Source: Bacillota bacterium (GTDB lineage Bacteria > Bacillota > Clostridia > Clostridiales > Clostridiaceae). From it: 17,220 bases of DNA. The notes under the pieces are model-generated. The model saw only the letters and a list, made by a program, of their open reading frames with translations. It searched no databases and was not told where the DNA came from. Position numbers and translations under genes: made by a program. Below, piece by piece: positions 13,964 to 17,220 of this stretch. Location of the stretch: assembly GCA_021779235.1 (NCBI GenBank), contig JAJYBA010000015.1, positions 1 to 17,220 on the forward strand. Reading direction: 5' to 3'. The first letter of the stretch is position 1, and each line of letters starts with the position of its first letter.

Positions 13964-14626
13964 ATGAGTAGAATTAGGGTATTTACAGGTCATTTCGGTA
14001 GTGGAAAGACAGAAATAGCAATAAATTATGCAATAAACCTTGCAAAAGAAGGAAAGAAAGTTGCAATAGTTGATTTAGATATAGTAAATCCTTATTTTTG
14101 TGTAAGAGACGTGAGAAAACAATTAGAGGAATATGGAGTAAGAGTTATAGCATCAAATCCAGAATTGGTTAATGCGGAACTTATGGTAGTTCCAGCAGAA
14201 ATAATAGCTGTATTTAATGATAAAAGCTACGAGGTTGTGATGGATGTGGGTGGAGATGACTCAGGTTCAATTGCCCTCGGACAGTATAATAGGTTTTTTA
14301 AGCAAGAGCCCTATGATATGTTCTTTGTTATAAATACTAATAGGCCATTTACATCAAATTCTACAGATATCAAGGAATACATTAAAGCAATAGAAAAAGC
14401 TTCAAGACTCACGGTGTCACATTTAATCTCCAATACTAATTTGTCTTATGAAACTGCACCGCAACACATAATGGATGGGGACAAAGTAGTGGCCCTGCTA
14501 TCCAAAGAATTAAATATACCTCATGCACATACTGTTTGCAGCAAAGATTTAATGGAAAAAGTGAATGGAAAATTGCAAGGGAATATATTTGGTATTGATA
14601 TTCATATGTTACCGCCTTGGAGATAG
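13964..14626 (+). CDS. Small P-loop ATPase of unknown role (MinD/CobQ-like fold)
   Basis: A 220-residue nucleotide-binding protein. It has a Walker A motif 'GHFGSGKT' (9-16), a second conserved acidic strand 'VAIVDLDIVNPYF' (33-45) like the Walker A' region of SIMIBI ATPases, and 'VVMDVGGDDSG' (91-101) as Walker B. No membrane segment and no metal-binding cysteine cluster is seen; only two cysteines stand in ordinary places. It is often annotated as an ATP-binding protein or a tyrosine kinase-like ATPase, which says little. It sits between the butyrate kinase gene and the ferredoxin-type subunit, 63 nt and 109 nt from them. Maturation or regulation of the oxidoreductase (for example iron-sulfur or cofactor delivery) is a guess from this location. 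Fold: fairly sure. Function: unknown. Confidence 0.72.
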   Translation: MSRIRVFTGHFGSGKTEIAINYAINLAKEGKKVAIVDLDIVNPYFCVRDVRKQLEEYGVRVIASNPELVNAELMVVPAEIIAVFNDKSYEVVMDVGGDDSGSIALGQYNRFFKQEPYDMFFVINTNRPFTSNSTDIKEYIKAIEKASRLTVSHLISNTNLSYETAPQHIMDGDKVVALLSKELNIPHAHTVCSKDLMEKVNGKLQGNIFGIDIHMLPPWR

Positions 14627-14654
14627 CAAGAAAATAATCAAATAATTAACTTTA

Positions 14655-14683
14655 TTGACAGCTTGGACTGCAAGAGTTAAAAT
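14655..14683 (+). promoter_or_regulatory. Promoter of the oxidoreductase operon
   Basis: A perfect TTGACA (14655-14660), 17-bp spacer and TAAAAT (14678-14683), 52 nt before the first subunit gene. The four subunit genes can therefore be expressed without the kinases upstream. Confidence 0.75.
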
Positions 14684-14735
14684 TAAGTAGTAAACGTTTA
14701 AATTCTATAAATTCTGATTTTGAGGAGGTTTAAAC

Positions 14736-14945
14736 ATGGCAAGAGTAATTTTCAGAGAAGACAGATGTAAAGGGTGTGGACATTGTATAACTGTATGCCC
14801 TAAAAAAATCATAAGTTTTTCAGATAAATTAAACATAAAAGGATATCATCCAGCTACAGTAACAGATGAAAAGATGAAAGAATGTATTGGATGTACATCT
14901 TGTGGAAAAATGTGTCCTGATTGTGTAATAACAGTCGAAAAATAA
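14736..14945 (+). CDS. 2-oxoacid:ferredoxin oxidoreductase, delta (ferredoxin-like) subunit
   Basis: A 69-residue two-cluster ferredoxin. Cluster one is bound by Cys11, Cys14, Cys17 and Cys21 (CxxCxxCxxxCP); cluster two by Cys50, Cys53, Cys56 and Cys60. It carries electrons from the thiamine-bound intermediate in the beta subunit to external ferredoxin. The opening 'ARVIFREDRCKGCGHCITVCPKK' segment is typical of VOR/KOR delta subunits and distinguishes it from free ferredoxins. GAGGAGGT precedes the ATG. It is the first gene of the operon, 19 nt before the alpha subunit. Confidence 0.92.
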   Translation: MARVIFREDRCKGCGHCITVCPKKIISFSDKLNIKGYHPATVTDEKMKECIGCTSCGKMCPDCVITVEK

Positions 14946-14964
14946 AGAATAGGAGGATGAACTT

Positions 14965-16035
14965 ATGGGACAAAAAGTGTTAATGAAAGGTAATGAAGCT
15001 ATAGGAGAAGCAGCTATTAGAGCTAACTGTCAAGGCTTCTTTGGATATCCAATAACACCTCAAACAGAGATATCCGCATATTTATCAAGAAAAATGCCTA
15101 AAATTGAAAGAGTTTTTCTGCAAGCAGAAAGTGAAATTGCAGCTATAAATATGGTGTATGGAGCTGCTGGTACAGGAGTAAGATGTATGACATCTTCAAG
15201 TTCACCAGGAATAAGTTTAAAAGCAGAAGGAATATCTTATATAGCAGGAGCAGAGCTTCCATGCGTTATTGTAAATATAGTTAGAGGTGGCCCAGGGCTA
15301 GGTAGTATTCAACCAGCTCAATCAGACTACTTCCAAGCAACAAAAGGCGGATCACATGGTGATTTCAACATGCCTGTATATGCGCCTGCATCAGTACAAG
15401 AAATGGTTGACTTAGTTCAAGATGCTTTTGATACTGCAGATATGTACAGAACTCCTGTAATGGTAATGGGAGATGGAATGCTTGGACAAATGATGGAGCC
15501 AGTAGAATTCAAAGAAAGAGCACCAAAGTCACTACCAGAAAAAACATGGGCAGCTGATGGACTAAAAGGAAGAGCGAAGCATAATATTATAAATTCACTT
15601 TACCTTCAATCAGAAAAATTAGAACAGCATAACTTAAAATTACAAGAAAAATATGCTGAAATAAAGAAAAATGAGACAAGATATGAATTATACAAATGTG
15701 ATGAAGAAGTTGATTTAATAATGGTTGCATACGGAACTACATCAAGAATATGCAAAAACGTTGTTAAAATGGCAGAAGCAGAAGGCATAAAATTAGGATT
15801 AATTAGACCAATTACACTTTGGCCTTTCCCAACTGAAGCTTTTGAGAAAACAATTGGTAACACAAAACATGGATACATGTCAGTAGAAATGAGTTGTGGA
15901 CAAATGATTGAAGATGTTAGACTTTCAGTTGAAGGAAGACAACCAGTACACTTCTACGGAAGAACAGGTGGAATGGTTCCTCATCCTGAAGATATATTAA
16001 ATAAAGTTAAAGAAGTAGTAGGGGGTAGAAAATAA
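14965..16035 (+). CDS. vorB: 2-oxoacid:ferredoxin oxidoreductase, alpha subunit (VorB-like)
   Basis: A 356-residue alpha subunit of the pyruvate:ferredoxin oxidoreductase superfamily. The pyrimidine-binding domain begins 'LMKGNEAIGEAAIRANC' and 'FFGYPITPQTEI'. 'QAESEIAAINMVYGAAGTG' and 'TSSSSPGISLKAEGISY' follow, then a C-terminal transketolase-like part with 'VAYGTTSRICKNVV', 'LIRPITLWPFP' and 'YMSVEMSCGQM'. The length fits the separate four-subunit VOR/KOR form, not the fused pyruvate enzyme. Sequences of this subgroup are usually called VorB, for branched-chain 2-oxoacids (3-methyl-2-oxobutanoate), but KorA (2-oxoglutarate) is close. Choosing the branched-chain substrate here relies on the ptb/buk neighbours. 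Strong AGGAGGA site; the stop codon overlaps the beta start by one base (TAATG). Confidence 0.9.
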   Translation: MGQKVLMKGNEAIGEAAIRANCQGFFGYPITPQTEISAYLSRKMPKIERVFLQAESEIAAINMVYGAAGTGVRCMTSSSSPGISLKAEGISYIAGAELPCVIVNIVRGGPGLGSIQPAQSDYFQATKGGSHGDFNMPVYAPASVQEMVDLVQDAFDTADMYRTPVMVMGDGMLGQMMEPVEFKERAPKSLPEKTWAADGLKGRAKHNIINSLYLQSEKLEQHNLKLQEKYAEIKKNETRYELYKCDEEVDLIMVAYGTTSRICKNVVKMAEAEGIKLGLIRPITLWPFPTEAFEKTIGNTKHGYMSVEMSCGQMIEDVRLSVEGRQPVHFYGRTGGMVPHPEDILNKVKEVVGGRK

Positions 16036-16784
16036 TGGCAATAGTATTTGAACCAACAAAAGCATTATTAGATGTTCCTACGCATTATTGTCCAGGATGT
16101 TCTCATGGATTAATTCATAGATTAGTAGGAGAAGTACTTGAAGAGTTAGATATAATAGATAAAACAATAGGTGTAGCACCAGTTGGATGTTCAGTTTTAG
16201 CCTATGACTATTTTGCCTGTGATATGTTCCAAGCGGCACATGGAAGAGCACCTGCAGTTGCTACAGGAATAAAAAGAGTTAAACCTGATTCTGTAGTATT
16301 TACATATCAGGGAGATGGAGATCTTGCAGCAATAGGTACAGCTGAAATAGTTCATGCTGCCACACGTGGTGAAAACATGGTTACTATCTTCGTAAATAAC
16401 TGTATTTACGGTATGACAGGTGGTCAAATGGCACCAACTACACTTCCAGGTCAAGTAACAGAGACTTCACCATATGGAAGAGATGTAAAAGTTCAAGGAC
16501 ATCCTATTAGAGTATCAGAAATGATAGCAACTTTAGAAGGTGCTTGTTATGTAGAAAGAGTATCAGCAGATACTGTTCCTAATGTTATGAAAGCTAAAAA
16601 AGCAATTAAAAAAGCTTTTCAAAATGCAATTGATGGAAAAGGTTTCTCATTAGTAGAAGTATTATCAATATGCCCAACTAACTGGGGATTATCACCTGAT
16701 GAGTCAATGGTATGGCTTAGAGATAATATGATACCATTTTATACTCCAGGGGTTAAAAAAGACACAACTGCGGAGGTAAAATAA
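16035..16784 (+). CDS. 2-oxoacid:ferredoxin oxidoreductase, beta (thiamine diphosphate) subunit
   Basis: A 249-residue subunit that binds thiamine diphosphate and carries out decarboxylation of the 2-oxoacid. The thiamine motif is present: 'GDGDLAAIGTAEIVHA' starting at residue 93 and ending with the Asn pair at 121-122 ('VNNCIYGMTGGQMAPTT'). Near the N-terminus 'CPGCSHG' (19-25) is the conserved segment of this subunit. The start ATG shares a base with the alpha stop codon, implying translational coupling, and the gamma gene begins 1 nt after its stop. Works with the alpha, gamma and delta subunits in one cytoplasmic complex. Confidence 0.93.
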   Translation: MAIVFEPTKALLDVPTHYCPGCSHGLIHRLVGEVLEELDIIDKTIGVAPVGCSVLAYDYFACDMFQAAHGRAPAVATGIKRVKPDSVVFTYQGDGDLAAIGTAEIVHAATRGENMVTIFVNNCIYGMTGGQMAPTTLPGQVTETSPYGRDVKVQGHPIRVSEMIATLEGACYVERVSADTVPNVMKAKKAIKKAFQNAIDGKGFSLVEVLSICPTNWGLSPDESMVWLRDNMIPFYTPGVKKDTTAEVK

Positions 16785-16785
16785 A

Positions 16786-17220
16786 ATGGCAGCACAAGAA
16801 ATTATATTTGCAGGATTTGGTGGTCAAGGTACACTCTCCATGGGAAAATTTTTAGCATATGCAGGCATGGATGCTGACATGAATGTTTCATGGCTACCAT
16901 CTTATGGACCAGAAATGCGTGGAGGTACTGCTAATTGTTCAGTTATACTTTCTGATGAACCAGTTGGTTCACCAATAATTAACAATCCAAACACATTAGT
17001 AGTTATGAATAGACCTTCTCTTGATAAGTTTGAAGATAGCTTAGTTAAAGGTGGATTATTAATAATGGATTCTGACCTTGTAGACAGAATGCCTAGCAGA
17101 GATGATATCGAAGTAATATGCATTCCAGCTCAAACAGAAGCAGCTGAAATTGGAAGCAAACAAATTGCTAACATGGTACTTCTGGGAGCATTAGTTAAGA
17201 GGACAGGAATAGTATCTATG
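16786..17220 (+). CDS. 2-oxoacid:ferredoxin oxidoreductase, gamma subunit (partial, 3' end outside window)
   Basis: The first 145 codons of the gamma subunit are present, and the frame is open to the window edge. 'IIFAGFGGQGTLSMGKFLAY' opens the protein, followed by 'WLPSYGPEMRGGTANCSV' and 'VVMNRPSLDKFE', all typical of the POR gamma domain that helps bind CoA and completes the complex. Family members are about 175-190 residues, so only 30-45 should be missing. CGGAGG lies inside the beta gene's 3' end, 9 nt before the ATG. Confidence 0.92.
   Translation, partial: MAAQEIIFAGFGGQGTLSMGKFLAYAGMDADMNVSWLPSYGPEMRGGTANCSVILSDEPVGSPIINNPNTLVVMNRPSLDKFEDSLVKGGLLIMDSDLVDRMPSRDDIEVICIPAQTEAAEIGSKQIANMVLLGALVKRTGIVSM

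Overview
The window looks like a chromosomal segment of an anaerobic, low-GC Firmicute, most likely a Clostridium sensu stricto (cluster I) species. The signs are strongly AT-rich codon use, strong AGGAGG-type ribosome binding sites, ptb/buk butyrate-type genes, a ferredoxin-linked 2-oxoacid oxidoreductase, a thioredoxin reductase that appears to lack NADPH-binding motifs, and a c-di-AMP riboswitch. I cannot name the species from the sequence alone. No tRNA, rRNA, CRISPR array, insertion sequence or prophage gene was recognised.

Layout. (1) 21-1113, minus strand: a PadR-type repressor and an overlapping HAAS-domain membrane protein, with a promoter that carries an inverted repeat. (2) 1114-1799: about 690 bp without a supported gene, with nested imperfect inverted repeats and a diverged repeat pair. 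(3) 1800-4736, plus strand: a membrane-anchored TPR protein, thioredoxin trxA with its own promoter and a 19-bp palindromic operator candidate, and a thioredoxin reductase of the ferredoxin-dependent (FFTR-like) kind. (4) 4655-6512, minus strand: a secreted SleB-type cell wall hydrolase preceded by a ydaO/yuaA (c-di-AMP) riboswitch, then an unrecognised membrane-anchored helical protein with a TTG start. (5) 6847-10500, plus strand: cdaA (diadenylate cyclase), its regulator cdaR/ybbR, and an uncharacterised FAD-dependent protein (COG2509 type), all with overlapping ends. (6) 10517-17220, plus strand: buk-ptb-buk, a small P-loop ATPase, and a four-subunit 2-oxoacid:ferredoxin oxidoreductase (delta-alpha-beta-gamma, with gamma cut by the window end).

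How the parts fit. The enzyme that makes c-di-AMP (CdaA), its membrane regulator (CdaR) and a c-di-AMP-sensing riboswitch on a cell wall hydrolase lie within 4 kb, so signal production and one of its outputs are neighbours. In the right half, the oxidoreductase would turn branched-chain 2-oxoacids into acyl-CoA and reduced ferredoxin. Ptb would convert acyl-CoA to acyl phosphate, and either Buk would make ATP and the free acid. Together this is a plausible oxidative Stickland branch for valine, leucine or isoleucine. The reduced ferredoxin could in principle feed the FFTR-like thioredoxin reductase on the left. The enzyme families are well supported. The substrate assignment, the operator assignments and the cross-talk are inference.
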